Shown here: one piece after another, positions 1-11,944 of the stretch
Layout of the letters: each line of letters opens with the position of its first letter
Numbering within the stretch: position 1 is the stretch's first letter
Origin: Bombyx mori
Taxonomy: Eukaryota > Arthropoda > Insecta > Lepidoptera > Bombycidae
Assembly: GCF_030269925.1 (NCBI RefSeq)
Contig: NC_085124.1
Location: 6,820,001-6,884,000, forward strand
Direction of reading: 5' to 3'
Length of the DNA: 64,000 bases
Notes under the pieces: generated by a model
What the model was told of the DNA's origin: nothing
The model's database searches: none
What the model saw: only the letters and a program-made list of their open reading frames with translations
Position numbers and translations under genes: made by a program

Positions 1-459
1 TAAACACCATAATATTAATACCGACTTATGAGATCTAAAGTTCTATTGAATTGAAATAACGGCTGACTTACCATGGTAGGATTAAATTTTCTATGGAGCA
101 ATATTTTATAGCCAAAGTTAGAATGCAAGCGAAAATGAGGAAAGTGATTACTGTAGCAAAAGAAAATCACTAACGGGGCACATTTCTTAATTGAGTTTAA
201 GCTGAAATACCAAAAAAATGAGATACCAAATTTCAATGCTGCAATGTAAATAATTACGATATTATTTATTATGAGCGAACTCTAATGGAAACGGATCGTG
301 GAATGGTAAGCAATTTCAATTAAACGTTATGTATGTCAGTTGAATGGTTTCAACGATTTTGCACTTTAATTATACAGTTAACGTAAATACTGGTATCGTC
401 AGAGCGAAAAGCTTATTTGGCATTCCGTGAATCGTGGAATCGTGTGAAAATTACCAATA

Positions 460-1076
460 CTAGTGATACCGCAGTAGTCGAAATTCGACTATAATTAACT
501 GAAATTGTAAGTTTGTACACTATTATGATTATATTTTCAAAGACTATTAAACTTCTATAATCATCACAAATTTCGCCAAGACTACACTATAGAAAAATAT
601 TAATAAAGACAAACAATATTTAATCTATTCTCAATTTGACCACAGACGTCAAGAACAAAATTTTGACAATAAATAAATAGTATGCATGCATGTGTGTGTC
701 AAATACATGGTGTTTGTAATGTTTTCTTTATTGATTTAATGTATCTTTTATCCATTATTTAAAAAAAAAATTAGCATTGTACACTTCTTCTTTTTATTCT
801 CTACTAGCGACCCGCCCTCGCTTCGCTTCGGAAACACACATGAAACCAAAAAAATAAAATAAAAAAAGTAGCCTATGTTCGTCAGGGACAATGTTGGCTT
901 CTAATGGAAAAAGAATTTTTCAAATCGGTCCAGTAGTTTCGGAGCCTATTCGAAACAAACAAACAAACAAATCTTTCCTCTTTATAATATTAGTATAGAT
1001 AAGTGTGGAAAATTTCATACTCCTCCGTCCGCGCAATTTTCGTAAAAGGGATACAAAATTTTTGCTTCACGTATTA
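460..1076 (-). mobile_element. Non-autonomous Helitron, interrupted by a second Helitron
   Basis: On the minus strand the element ends with a hairpin built on AGTCGAATTTCGACT, then about ten bases, then CTAG (460-463), followed by T. This is the Helitron 3' signature. It matches the uninterrupted copy at 53785-54201 along its length, except for an insertion at 804-999. Its 5' terminus (TCTATATATTAATACG in intact copies) is degraded or lost near 1076. It has no coding capacity. Confidence 0.75.
804..999 (-). mobile_element. Nested non-autonomous Helitron (196 bp)
   Basis: On the minus strand it begins TCTATACTAATATTATAAAG and ends GGGTCGCTAG. It lies exactly between A803 and T1000 of the host Helitron; removing it restores the CTCTATAAGTGTGG seen in the uninterrupted copies at 53785 and 47541. 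TC/CTAG termini, A^T target choice and no target-site duplication are the defining Helitron features. It has no open reading frame. Confidence 0.85.
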
Positions 1077-2530
1077 ATTAGTTTTATATTGGCGCATTTA
1101 TTTGTTTATTGTAGAGTTGACTTACACGGTGCAAACAAAATCAATTCTCGATATCAGTACATTTTACGATTATTTTCATCGTTCTACAAGTTGGATCGTT
1201 GAAGTAGCTTGTCCGCTGTATCGATGGTACTCCGGAGACACGATCTCTTCGAAACTTTTTGAGAGACCTGCTCACCGCGTTTATGATACTTAGAGAGTTT
1301 ATGAATTTTGATAAAGCTAGTGGTTCGGTTTTAATAACTTCGTAAGGAATTCGTAAAGGTGTTTTTAAAAATCATATCCTTGATCACTATCAAGCTATTG
1401 CAATCTTGAAATTAAAACTTGAACTCTAAAAAGTGCTGGATCGTTTTTATCACTCAATATTTTTATGATTTTACTAATAACTTAAAGTTACTTTATATTC
1501 GTCGCGAATATACCAATAAAGTGGAATTTTACAACGTTTTTAATTGATTGAAAATACAAGATTCCAATTTAACGGGTTTTATGCGTTTTCATTCCTTTAA
1601 AACGGGCTCGCTGAAAGGATTTGCGGAACTGAAGGCTTCCGATATTGGATGGAGCTTTACACAGAATTCGGAGTGAATGTTAAAGATTGAACCACGATAA
1701 AAGACTTTGATTCGGTACCGTTTTAAGAGCAGCTTCGTATAGTACGAGGTTTAATGAGTTCACTTTCAACTGCATGTAATGAAAAATACAAAACAGTTTC
1801 TTTTTAAATAATATGTTGTTTCAACGCTGTAGGTAGTGACTGTCTTTCGTCAACTAATTATATGCACTGGCACTAGCTATAGTCCAGTCAATACCAAACT
1901 ATATTTATCGCGTATAAATAACGTTCGTAAATTACGATTTATGTGCTGCACCTCGTAAATCTAGAGTCTCTGATTGCACTTCGAGTAAATATTAACTTGA
2001 TTTTTTATTGAAATAACAGATCGAATAAGTCTGCAGCCTAGCTAACTTGTTGCTCATTGGTAAGTAGACTATAAACACCATAATATTAATACCGACTTAT
2101 GAGATCTAAAGTTCTATTGAATTGAAATAACGGCTGACTTACCATGGTAGGATTAAATTTTCTATGGAGCAATATTTTATAGCCAAAGTTAGAATGCAAG
2201 CGAAAATGAGGAAAGTGATTACTGTAGCAAAAGAAAATCACTAACGGGGCACATTTCTTAATTGAGTTTAAGCTGAAATACCAAAAAAATGAGATACCAA
2301 ATTTCAATGCTGCAATGTAAATAATTACGATATTATTTATTATGAGCGAACTCTAATGGAAACGGATCGTGGAATGGTAAGCAATTTCAATTAAACGTTA
2401 TGTATGTCAGTTGAATGGTTTCAACGATTTTGCACTTTAATTATACAGTTAACGTAAATACTGGTATCGTCAGAGCGAAAAGCTTATTTGGCATTCCGTG
2501 AATCGTGGAATCGTGTGAAAATTACCAATA

Positions 2531-3147
2531 CTAGTGATACCGCAGTAGTCGAAATTCGACTATAATTAACTGAAATTGTAAGTTTGTACACTATTATGAT
2601 TATATTTTCAAAGACTATTAAACTTCTATAATCATCACAAATTTCGCCAAGACTACACTATAGAAAAATATTAATAAAGACAAACAATATTTAATCTATT
2701 CTCAATTTGACCACAGACGTCAAGAACAAAATTTTGACAATAAATAAATAGTATGCATGCATGTGTGTGTCAAATACATGGTGTTTGTAATGTTTTCTTT
2801 ATTGATTTAATGTATCTTTTATCCATTATTTAAAAAAAAAATTAGCATTGTACACTTCTTCTTTTTATTCTCTACTAGCGACCCGCCCTCGCTTCGCTTC
2901 GGAAACACACATGAAACCAAAAAAATAAAATAAAAAAAGTAGCCTATGTTCGTCAGGGACAATGTTGGCTTCTAATGGAAAAAGAATTTTTCAAATCGGT
3001 CCAGTAGTTTCGGAGCCTATTCGAAACAAACAAACAAACAAATCTTTCCTCTTTATAATATTAGTATAGATAAGTGTGGAAAATTTCATACTCCTCCGTC
3101 CGCGCAATTTTCGTAAAAGGGATACAAAATTTTTGCTTCACGTATTA
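2531..3147 (-). mobile_element. Duplicate of the interrupted Helitron
   Basis: Same structure as the element at 460-1076, shifted by 2,071 bp by the tandem duplication, so it is not an independent insertion. The CTAG end is at 2531-2534 and the nested element is at the same internal point. Confidence 0.75.
2875..3070 (-). mobile_element. Duplicate of the nested 196-bp Helitron
   Basis: Identical to 804-999 and carried along by the tandem duplication. Termini and A^T flanks are preserved. Confidence 0.85.
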
Positions 3148-3234
3148 ATTAGTTTTATATTGGCGCATTTATTTGTTTATTGTATTTATATTTCTATTCT
3201 TTAGTTCCTATCTATATGGGCGCATCAATTTTCT

Positions 3235-3334
3235 ATATTACGATTGATTGGCTAACTGGTACAGACTGCCTGATGGCATTAAATTTCCCATTTGTACTCT
3301 TTTTGTACTAAAGTTGAAATAAATAAACTAACAA
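3235..3334 (+). mobile_element. LINE 3'-end-like fragment
   Basis: A stretch ending in TTTGTACTAAAGTTGAAATAAATAAA resembles the 3' untranslated tails of lepidopteran non-LTR retrotransposons, where a GACTGCCTGATGGCA-type motif precedes a short A-rich tail. No coding part remains. Family assignment is tentative. Confidence 0.35.
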
Positions 3335-4793
3335 AACCCATAGACCTATATAGTAGGGACACGACATATTCTTCTATACGTACAATTGCTTATATAAATA
3401 GCACCCATTTTGAAGGCACACACATAAACATATATCTATCTCGTTCTTACTCAGCACTTTAACTTCGCAGGAAAACAATATAACAGTATTTCAGTGCGTA
3501 CATAAAATAAAACATGAATATACGTAAATGTCTCCGTCTCCGTCTAATGAGGCCGAAAATCCGCCATGTTTAGCGCGCCAAATGTCATTGTCACGTCAGT
3601 TCGGCGGTCTGTTTTGGGTTGTACATTATTTATTGACTTTGATATCGATTTAATATGATTGCTTAAAATATAAAATTTCTAATTTTATCATGCTTAAAAC
3701 ATACAAAAATAATAATTAAAACATATTTTATAGGATCTCAAGAAAGTCGATGCCCCAAAACTATTATCTATATATATTTAAATTCATTAAGGAGCCCTCA
3801 TCCGAAACATAGATTATACACTTAATAATATATTTGAATCCGAAATATCGGACACAATTTTTCGGTCGGAATCTATTCATCATGACACTAATCATAAATA
3901 CCTCTTTAAAATATGTCATCAAAACATATTTAGACATTCTGTTTAGATATTTCGGAAAAAAGGCTACCGACAAAATCTCTTCGGAACTATTTAAATAAAA
4001 TAGTTTTATTCCGCAGTGAGTAAAACACTATTGTAAATTCGTTAAATATTTATTAATTAAGTGATTTAAGAGAGGAAGTCACAAGGAATGACGTTTGTAA
4101 TTTCATTAACGAATAAATGTTCTGTAGGTGTTTTTTTTTATCAGGCGGTCCCTTGATAAGTTTAAAATTTGAATCACTCTCAAGTGAGAGTGATTCAAAT
4201 GGTGCGGTGTGCCTTCCTTGAGGTGCACTGCGGTAGTCTGTTACGGACTTTAGAGTCAGCAAAACAATTAAAATAGATTGTAATAGTCTAAGAAAAACAC
4301 GTACTCAAAATACGATAACATTCAGCATGCTAGAAATGGGCTGATGGCACTGTACTATGCCATATCTTTATGTTTTGCGGCAAACGACAACTTTATAAAA
4401 TCAGTGTAGCAAATTTTAAAAATCGTCATATCGTTTACTTGGAAAATTTGAAGCACGAACTCGTCTTAGATTTCACATAATATCTAAATCACATCATCTT
4501 TGCACATAACAATATACTTAATTCCTATTAAAGTATAAATTCTACAAATACATTCATACTCAACAATATTTAAAATAAAATAAGCTAAGAACGTTTATCG
4601 ATAAAACCTACTAACATTAAAATCTTCTGGGCAGCACTAAAACCGCCATGTTTTGTGGCCAGATGACGTCACAGTGGCACGAATTTTTAGTTGACGTTTC
4701 ATTTCCATAGGTTTCCTACTTCAGTGACAAAACCATTGTAAAAATGTCATGTACTCTGGTGACAAGTGAGAAACACGTCAAATTTCATAGATA
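3335..4793. other. Non-coding stretch with one palindrome
   Basis: AT-rich sequence with no convincing coding region. Two short CpG-containing patches (3525-3610 and 4620-4720) stand out against the background but show no recognised motif. The only clear structure is the inverted repeat at 4167-4200. Confidence 0.5.
4167..4200. repeat. 34-bp near-perfect palindrome
   Basis: Two 16-bp arms (4167-4182 and 4185-4200, beginning ATTTGAATCACTCTCA) are perfectly inverted around the 2-bp centre AG. It could form a tight cruciform or hairpin. It is too short for a miRNA precursor, and no parent transposon is recognised. Confidence 0.9.
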
Positions 4794-5283
4794 CTAGAAG
4801 TCCCGCAGTAGTCGAAATTCGACTATAATTAATTGGAATTGTAAGTTTGTACACTATTATGATTGTATTTTATACTTCTACTAGCTGACCCGGCAAACGT
4901 TGTGTTGCCTTAAATAAGATTTCTAGGGAAATTCTACTGTAGAAAAAAAACCTCATTTAACCACATAATACCTCATTATAAACAAAAAAATATATCCAAA
5001 AAATAAAAATAAAAAATAAATGTTTGGGGTGGACAACCCTTTTCACTTAGGGGTATGAAAAATAGATAGTAGCCGATTCTCAGACCTACTGAACATACTA
5101 TTGATACACAAATAAAACCGAAAAAACATGGCTGAAAAATGTATAGTATTGTATAGCTCTCAAATTATATATTAAGTGTATAATCTATGATGTATAGTGA
5201 GTAAGTAAGACAGGAGACCGGCTTCGTCCTCATCCCTACTACGTGATGTTTGCTGGATGAGTGGTGACACCTGGCGGGGATAG

Positions 5284-5306
5284 CTGATCAATTGATAGTT
5301 GATCAG
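5284..5306. repeat. Hairpin inside the nested Helitron
   Basis: Arms CTGATCAA (5284-5291) and TTGATCAG (5299-5306) flank a 7-base loop. It lies in a locally GC-rich block unlike the rest of the element, perhaps captured sequence. Confidence 0.7.
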
Positions 5307-5488
5307 TAGTCGACCGGCGAGGGCGGGAGATCAAATTCAATTAAAAAAAAAAACATAATTAAAGGAACTTGAAATTATAAACTCTGAATAAGAATTTATC
5401 GTACTACAATTATAAAATTTGATTGCCATCTTGCAACCTTATTGCAGATCTGTGCATAGAAAAAAATATATTAATCGGGGTGGAAAAA

Positions 5489-5844
5489 TAGAGGTTGATC
5501 ATATAAGAGTGAAAAATGAGAGTAATATGATTTTTTTTATTTTAAGTCATAACAAAATAAAATAAAAAACTTGCCAAAAAAATTAAAGTTTATAATTAAC
5601 AAATAAAAAATAGGGGTTGATCATAGAGGGGTGAAAATTTCAGAGTAATATGATTTTTTTTATTCTACGTCATGACAAAATATAAACAAAATTCTCGCAA
5701 AAAATTTTAAAATTTTAAATTAGCAAATAAAAAATAAGGGTTGATCGTAGAGGGGTGAAAATTTAGGGTTGTATGTATTTTTGTATGCTGTATCATAAAA
5801 AAATAGAAATTAAAAATTTTGTCTAAAAAATAAAAAATAAAATT
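5489..5844. repeat. Three imperfect tandem repeats of about 120 bp
   Basis: Units start at 5489, 5611 and 5735. Each opens with a variant of TAGGGGTTGATCATAGAGGGGTG, shortened here to its core GGGTTGATC, and continues into an AT-rich stretch. The third unit is shorter and more diverged. Internal tandem arrays are common in non-autonomous Helitrons. Confidence 0.8.
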
Positions 5845-6132
5845 TAGGGGTGGACTACCCCTAACATTTAGGGGGATGAAAAATAGATGTTGGCTGATTC
5901 TCATAGATACCGGATAAGCACAAAAATTTTCATCAAAATCGGTCAAGCCGTTTCGGAGGAGTATGGCAATGAAAACTGTGACACGAGAATTTTATATATT
6001 AGATAATCACAAATTTCATTGTGCACTTCTTCTCTATATTCTCTATAAGTGTGGAAAATTTCATACTCCTCCGTCCGCGCAATTTTCGTAAAAATGGATA
6101 CAAAGTTTTTGCTTCACGTATTAATATATAGA

Positions 6133-7640
6133 TACTATTTTCATGAAGGCCTACCATTTTTTGTGATATTTTAAAGGAAGAGTCGATCGAATTTATGTCG
6201 GTACTTCAATATTCGAAATAATTAAGTATATTAAAGACTATAAAAATGTTTCTAAGCCCTTTTTTAATTTACCAAGTCACTAAATTTTGTTTTAATAAAT
6301 ATTCTATCCAAAATATTATCTCTATGTTTCGATTTAGCCAACGATGGCTTAATCGATCAGTTTAAACCAGTTTTAGTGATTTTTATTTCTGTTCTGGTGT
6401 AAATGATTTTTACACCGTTTATACATAGACGTTATGTTATTTTCTGCTTCACCTCGAACTACTTCGAATTAGATAATATATTTGTAATTTGAGTTATTGC
6501 ATTGTGTGGTACTAAATAGATTAAAAACATAACGTTGAAGCAAAATTACTGTTTCGTGAATTTTTTGCTCAATATTTAGTTGCTTTTTCATTTAGGCATA
6601 CTCGTATAATAAAAAATATATAGAATTAATTGTTACTGATCACCAAAAAGATAGGTTATATTAATACATTATACTTTTATTACGTCGTTATAATATAATG
6701 ATAACCTCGTTTGTAATAGTTGCTGGGAACAAAACGAGATAAGACAAAGTTACAGGCAAAGTTAGTTAGATTTCTACTCTCAAGACTAATTGCAATTGTG
6801 GTTATTGAGTTTAAACTGAGATCGGCGTGCCTATTAATAAGTTGGTGAGCTTGTAGCACTAAGAGATACATAATAGAGTTTGGAACAATAGTCGAAATTG
6901 ATAACTGCGGTTTTGGGGTTGATTGGGTGCCGTGATGTGTTTATTCCGTTCGATAGTTTATTTAGGTTACGTCATGTAAACCATGAATTTTCGAAACATG
7001 AACAAAACAAAAACAAAACCGTTAACATTTTTAATAAATGTTCCTACTCAAACCCATTTTGTAGGCGCCAATTATAATTTATTACAATCAAATATTGTTA
7101 ACTACATGTAGTAACTACACATTTCAGTAAAATGGCTTTATCGGTTTTAATTTAAATGCCATAGAAACTTAAATTTAATTAAATTATGGAAACGAAGCTA
7201 GAATAATAATATCTATTCGTAAACGAAGCAATTCCTAAGCGTCGCCGCGTTGTCTCCTTATATTATATTATTATGACAAACCTAACTCAATTACCTCGAG
7301 CCATCTTGAAAGTAGGTACTTAAACTCAACTACGAACGAGGTTCAGTTTTACACCGATTTGATATACCAGTTCTATGTTTATTGAAGAAATTACAGTATC
7401 TAGTATATACACTGTCCTTTGCTCGTAATATTTTTTCCTTTGCTTAATTTTCTGTCTATTTCCACTCCATTTTTTCTATCTTGAACATTGTTGGTAGATT
7501 GGTACAACCTCTTTTTTTCCACTGAGTTATTCGTTTCGGCCTCCAGGCTGAAATTATCGCATACAGATTAAGGTTTGATCTAATTTAATTCACATTTTGG
7601 TATCTGTGGACTCCGGTAACCGTTTAACGTCCAGTGGGAC
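6133..7640. other. Non-coding stretch, nothing recognised
   Basis: AT-rich sequence without credible open reading frames, transposon ends or notable inverted repeats. Confidence 0.5.
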
Positions 7641-7651
7641 TCATCGGCCCA

Positions 7652-7690
7652 GGTACGGTACGGTACGGTACAAGTACGGTACAAGTTTAG
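7652..7690. repeat. Short GGTAC-type tandem repeat
   Basis: Four back-to-back GGTAC units, then two interrupted repeats of AAGTACGGTAC, just upstream of a LINE tail. A simple microsatellite. Confidence 0.8.
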
Positions 7691-7699
7691 AGCAATGTT

Positions 7700-7888
7700 C
7701 TTTTTATTGTACCTCAATATATATTGAGTTCGCGTTTCCGATCCGGTGGCATATTCTGCGAAAGACGGCTCTTGCTAGGGTTCGTGTTAGCAACATCGTC
7801 AGATTTGAGCCCCGTGAGCTCACCCACTAGCCCGGCGACGCTGACAAGCTCTCTCTAGAGTCTAGACGATCAGCTTAGGTAGGAAAAA
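7700..7888 (+). mobile_element. Diverged 3' end of a jockey-type LINE
   Basis: The segment containing CGTTTCCGATCCGGTGGCAT and TTTGAGCCCCGTGAGCTCAC aligns with the 3' terminal region of the full-length LINE at 57420-62535 (opposite orientation) and ends in a short A tract. It is strongly diverged from that copy, so it is an older or related subfamily. No coding capacity is left. Confidence 0.65.
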
Positions 7889-7961
7889 AATTCATTTAAG
7901 ATTTTTTTGATACTTAATTTAAGTTTCAAATTCAAATCTTGCAGTAGATTAGCACTACAGA

Positions 7962-8193
7962 CCGTGTATTTGACGCACACACGCATGCATACTATTTGTA
8001 TTTATTGTCAAACTTTTGTTCTTGACGTCTGTTGTCAAATTAAGAATAGATTAAATGTTGTTTGTCTTTGTTAATATATTTTATAGTATAGTCTTGGCAA
8101 AATTTGTGATTATAGAAGTATAAAATACAATCATAATAGTGTACAAACTTACAATTCCAATTAATTATAGTCGAATTTCGACTACTGCGGGAC
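7962..8193 (+). mobile_element. Partial Helitron, 3' portion
   Basis: This is the inverse of the 53785-type Helitron. It covers the segment from the TGACGCACAC region to the AGTCGAATTTCGACT hairpin and GCGGGACCTA. The terminal CTAG is mutated to CTAA and the 5' part is missing. It preserves the uninterrupted ACTTCTATAATC site (read on the minus strand) that proves the insertion at 4881-6003. Confidence 0.75.
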
Positions 8194-11125
8194 CTAAATA
8201 TAGAAGCGATGAGTGTACTATCGTATTAATAATTGTAGTTAAAATAATAATTGAAACTATTCTATTCTATTCTAATCTCAACATTTTATAATCTTCTTCA
8301 ATGAAAACACCTTTTTTAGCTTTAAAAAACAAGAAATATGCTATTATACCAGATTTCTTTAATCTAGTGGAACGCGTGCAAAGCTAAACATCATCCATCA
8401 ATGACAGTGAAAAAATCCAAGGGCCTTATAGGACGACACTCTCAGATATTAAGAACAGCTATATCATCAAAAATTGAATTGAAATTGTGAATATTTGCAT
8501 GAACTTTTAGGGGATAATCGAAATCACATCACACAGCACTGGTAGTATTTTTGTAAATCAAATCAAGTCAATTACACTAGCGATCGATTAAAATGCAATT
8601 CCAAAGATCTCCCGGTCGTATGTACGTATTTGAAAGTTTTCTTATTAATATCACGGCATTTTGGCGGCGCAAATCAAAAAAATGAAGCTATGTACAAAAA
8701 ACGTAATGGCAAACAAATTGTTTGTTTGGGTCGTTAGCAATAATCACTTAAAACTGAGTTATTCATTATTCCATCTGCATGGAATAAAAAAATGACTGAC
8801 TAGAAAAGAAAATACAAATTTAATGGCATGCTCTGTATTTTCAAAGCATACTTCAATTATTATCTGTTCATAAAATAAATAAAAGCGGTTCAATAAAGGT
8901 AAATAGAGCAAGCGTCATCAATCAAACGTCGATATAAGATAAATGAGATTTCACGTGTGTCTTTCGACCGTCGACGTTTCTATATAATGTCTGAAACAAT
9001 TAGCCTCCGCTAATGGTGTAAAACATCAATCTCAAGCCTCGAAAGAAAATTGCGTGGAACCCAGCTATAATGGAAGTTCGGGTTTGACACTTATCCTATC
9101 TAATCGCTATCTAGAATGTTCGCTCTGTTTCTATCTGAGTAAATAATTAGACTAATTACAATCGCATTTCAATAAAATATGGTTTAAGTTCGTGAACTAA
9201 CTAGATTATCAGTGGTTCAAGATACCATGTTTTTTATGTTAAGATAAAATCACCTAATTTTGCCCTTTTGTTAATTTTTAACGCTAAGGAATTACACTCA
9301 CTCCACACTCACTACCTACGAACCGAGGACCACGATCTCCTTCTCACGACTTCCTCCTCAGTTCATTGGCGTCCCCAGTTCTTCTTTAATCCCTGGTCTT
9401 CGCTGTTCCTAACGGAGGCTGGACGTTCATCTCCTTAGCCCTTTACAAAGCTTCATGAAGCCATTTCTTGATCGTGAGACTGCTTAGCCAAGCTTAACGC
9501 GTAGGATAGTCATTGAAGTATTTTGAATTGAAATGTCGACTTCTTCTTTCTTCTTTTTCATTATATGCCAGCCTCGAGTTTATAAAATCTTCTTTCGTCG
9601 TGAAATTACGTAGTTGGTATATGACCTTATGATATTTGAAATGACATGATGAAATTAGAGAAAATGAGTGGAAAATTAGTAAGACTCTTTGGAAGAACCT
9701 AGGAAGCTGTGAATGTCGTCCTCATAAGCGATCTAAGTTTTGGTGTTCATGGGCGTCGATAACTGTTTAAATGGAGATGGTTTGCCCTACTAAAAAATAT
9801 TAAAATCTCAAATTTTGTGAACTAGAAAAGTAAGACTGTTGCTAAAAATTAAGATTAAAATCTACCTAAATTCTTTGAATAATTTTGCTCAAAAACCTCA
9901 AAACCCTGTTTATTATTTCTAAATTATTATTTTTCTCCTCAATTATCTTTTTCCTCCTTCGGACGTCGCAAAGACGGAGCGAAGAGCAAACTAATTAATT
10001 TCCACTCATTTACAAGTCTTTTATTTTAAGTGTTATTTTAACTGCATCGTTAAATTACAGATAAGATTTTTACGTCGCGACTTTCCTTCCGAATTTTTTA
10101 TTTTAATATAATTCGGATTGCGAGCTTGCTTGAAATGTCACTTTATTCCATGCTTCTAATGTTGTTAGTAAGTAGTACCAACAATAATTAGACAAAGTTT
10201 CATCTCCATGACATAAGCAACGAACATTAGACACGAATCAACAAGGAAAACAATTAAGGACTTATTATGAAAGCATTACTGCATTGCACTAGGAGTCTTA
10301 GAGCGTCAGTGGCATAATTTGGGACGGCCGGTTTCTGCCATCGTGCTTCTTTCTGATAGGCAAAAATATGCTCTGGTTCGAAGAGTGGGTCGATCTTTAT
10401 TCCAATCTATGAGACTTCCATGAAACAAGAACCATGAAACAAGGTGGTTTGCGTCTAAGACGTTATAATGTATTCTTATGTGGTGTTGAGGTAAGACACA
10501 GACGTGCCGTGAGGAGTCCAACTGTTCTGCTACAGTTCCATGCTAAAGAATAGATCTGGCAAAATATAATATTATTATCATATACTGCTCAAACTTTGGG
10601 AATTTAATGCTCAATAAATTAATTTATTTTGTTTCAGGTATGTTCGAATATGTCCATAGAAATATATTCCTAGTAAGTGAAAGCTTCATATCGGGTCAGT
10701 ATTCTTTTTATAAATGAAGTTTATAATAATCGTTACATTATAAAATAGCACAAAGGAACAAAATGTGAAAACTCTATCAATTTTACAAAGTATACTAAAG
10801 TTTAGACTACACTCAAAATCTACACTAGATTAAACTTCCCCTTGAGCATGTAAATGGGCTCACTTCCGCTGAGTTTCGCGTCTCATGTAGACTATGCATT
10901 AGCGCCTTGGTGATATTACAAAATGTTACGACAGTTTACTTGATACTTAGGAAAACTGTATCTGTTGTAGGTTATGTGATTAACAAAAAAGCTGTAAGCA
11001 CGACAATTGAATTGTATTTTTGAAATTAGTAAATAAATAATATATATTGCAATTATAGTTTACATACCTAGTATATTTTTATATTTTCCAGAATTTCTCT
11101 AAATTAAACGGTTGTCTGAAAAAGA
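8194..11125. other. Long non-coding stretch, nothing recognised
   Basis: About 2.9 kb of AT-rich DNA. Open frames here are short, lack splice-site support and show no domain I recognise. It may be intron or intergenic. Confidence 0.45.
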
Positions 11126-11220
11126 TTGCTTTTATTGATAAGACCGCCTATTGTACAAATCTATCTGCTTTTTGACTCTTTTTGAATGTAAATTGTGCTT
11201 TGGTGTGAAATAAAGTGTAT

Positions 11221-11249
<29 letters not shown>
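11126..11249 (+). mobile_element. LINE 3' end with (TC)n microsatellite tail
   Basis: The stretch from AAAGATTGCTTTTATTGATAAG to GTGTGAAATAAAGTGTATTC resembles the 3' tail of lepidopteran RTE/CR1-like LINEs. Instead of poly(A) it runs into a TC microsatellite at 11221-11247. No coding region remains. Confidence 0.45.
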
Positions 11250-11251
<2 letters not shown>

Positions 11252-11944
11252 AGTTTACCTTTACTAAGATATGCATTACATTAAAATCTATACAATAAAA
11301 TATTTACATTGTTAGTACGTGGCTCACAAGTTGTTCTATGATCATGAATTAATAAACTTAACAAGCATATGTTTCTCTTAAACGCGTAATTAGTTTTTTT
11401 ATCTTTTTTATAACCATAATATACACCATTATTTTATAACTAGTACAAAAATTTTAAGGACATATTAGGGAAGACATTATTATCATATATGTGACGGAAA
11501 AATCTCATAATACCTTTAAATAGCAAAGTTATTATCATTTGTTTATTGTAAAAAATCTCACTGAAATCATGGACATATTACTTTACAATCCATTCATTAG
11601 TTCATTGAACTTCATTGATGGTATTCCATCCTACTCATTCGCATTCGTACTGTCGCACTTGTGACGTAGATGGCCTTAGACAATAAAATGAAACAAAAGA
11701 ACATGTGATGTAGTTACCTACTTTATTTAGTTTTCTAAATTCTAACCTCTCCTTCATATTCATCCGAGCTTAGGACCGGCAAAATTACCTTTTTACAATT
11801 AATTAAATACGTATGTGATTAGAAAACAATAAACAAATATTACAATAAAATAAGGTATTCTGTACTAAAAGAAAAGAGAAATTTTGGCATATTTATGAAG
11901 TTAGAATCAGGTGCTATTTACAATAATTATTTACATAGGTATTA

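Larger units (their letters stand above)
1..1113. repeat. Right part of first copy of a 2,071-bp tandem duplication
   Basis: Positions 1-1113 match 2072-3184 at a constant offset of 2,071; every stretch I compared was identical, including homopolymer lengths. Similarity stops sharply after 1113/3184. If this is a simple tandem duplication, the first copy starts 957 bp left of the window and the junction is at 1113/1114. The repeat carries an interrupted Helitron. Confidence 0.85.
1114..3184. repeat. Second copy of the 2,071-bp tandem duplication
   Basis: Its right half, 2072-3184, duplicates 1-1113. Its left half, 1114-2071, has no partner in the window but would pair with the 957 bp just upstream if the arrangement is a true tandem duplication. 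Identity with no visible difference implies a recent event or an assembly artefact. No gene is recognised inside it apart from the Helitrons listed separately. Confidence 0.7.
4881..6003 (-). mobile_element. Nested Helitron, 1,123 bp, non-coding
   Basis: On the minus strand it starts TCTAATATATAAAATTCTCG and ends GCCGGGTCAGCTAG. It lies between A4880 and T6004; removing it restores TATACTTCTATAATCACAAA, as seen in the inverted copy near 8115. This gives direct empty-site evidence for its borders. It holds three tandem repeats of about 120 bp (5489-5844) and a GC-richer block (5200-5340) with a hairpin. No helicase or Rep coding sequence is visible. Confidence 0.85.
4794..6132 (-). mobile_element. 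Non-autonomous Helitron interrupted by a larger Helitron
   Basis: Same family as 53785-54201. On the minus strand the 5' end TCTATATATTAATACG is at 6132 and the CTAG end at 4794-4797, flanked by A4793 and T6133. The AGTCGAATTTCGACT hairpin before CTAG is intact. A second Helitron interrupts it at 4881-6003. To the right of that insertion the host element has also lost about 200 bp internally, between ATCACAAATTTC and ATTGTGCACTTC. Confidence 0.85.

Noticed and set aside
15..236. 73-codon minus-strand frame present twice (also 2086-2307)
   Set aside because: Repeated only because of the tandem duplication; no start context, domain or splice support.
4881..6003. First reading as the 3' end of an RTE-type LINE
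   Set aside because: Empty-site comparison shows TC...CTAG termini inserted at A^T without target duplication, which is Helitron, not LINE.
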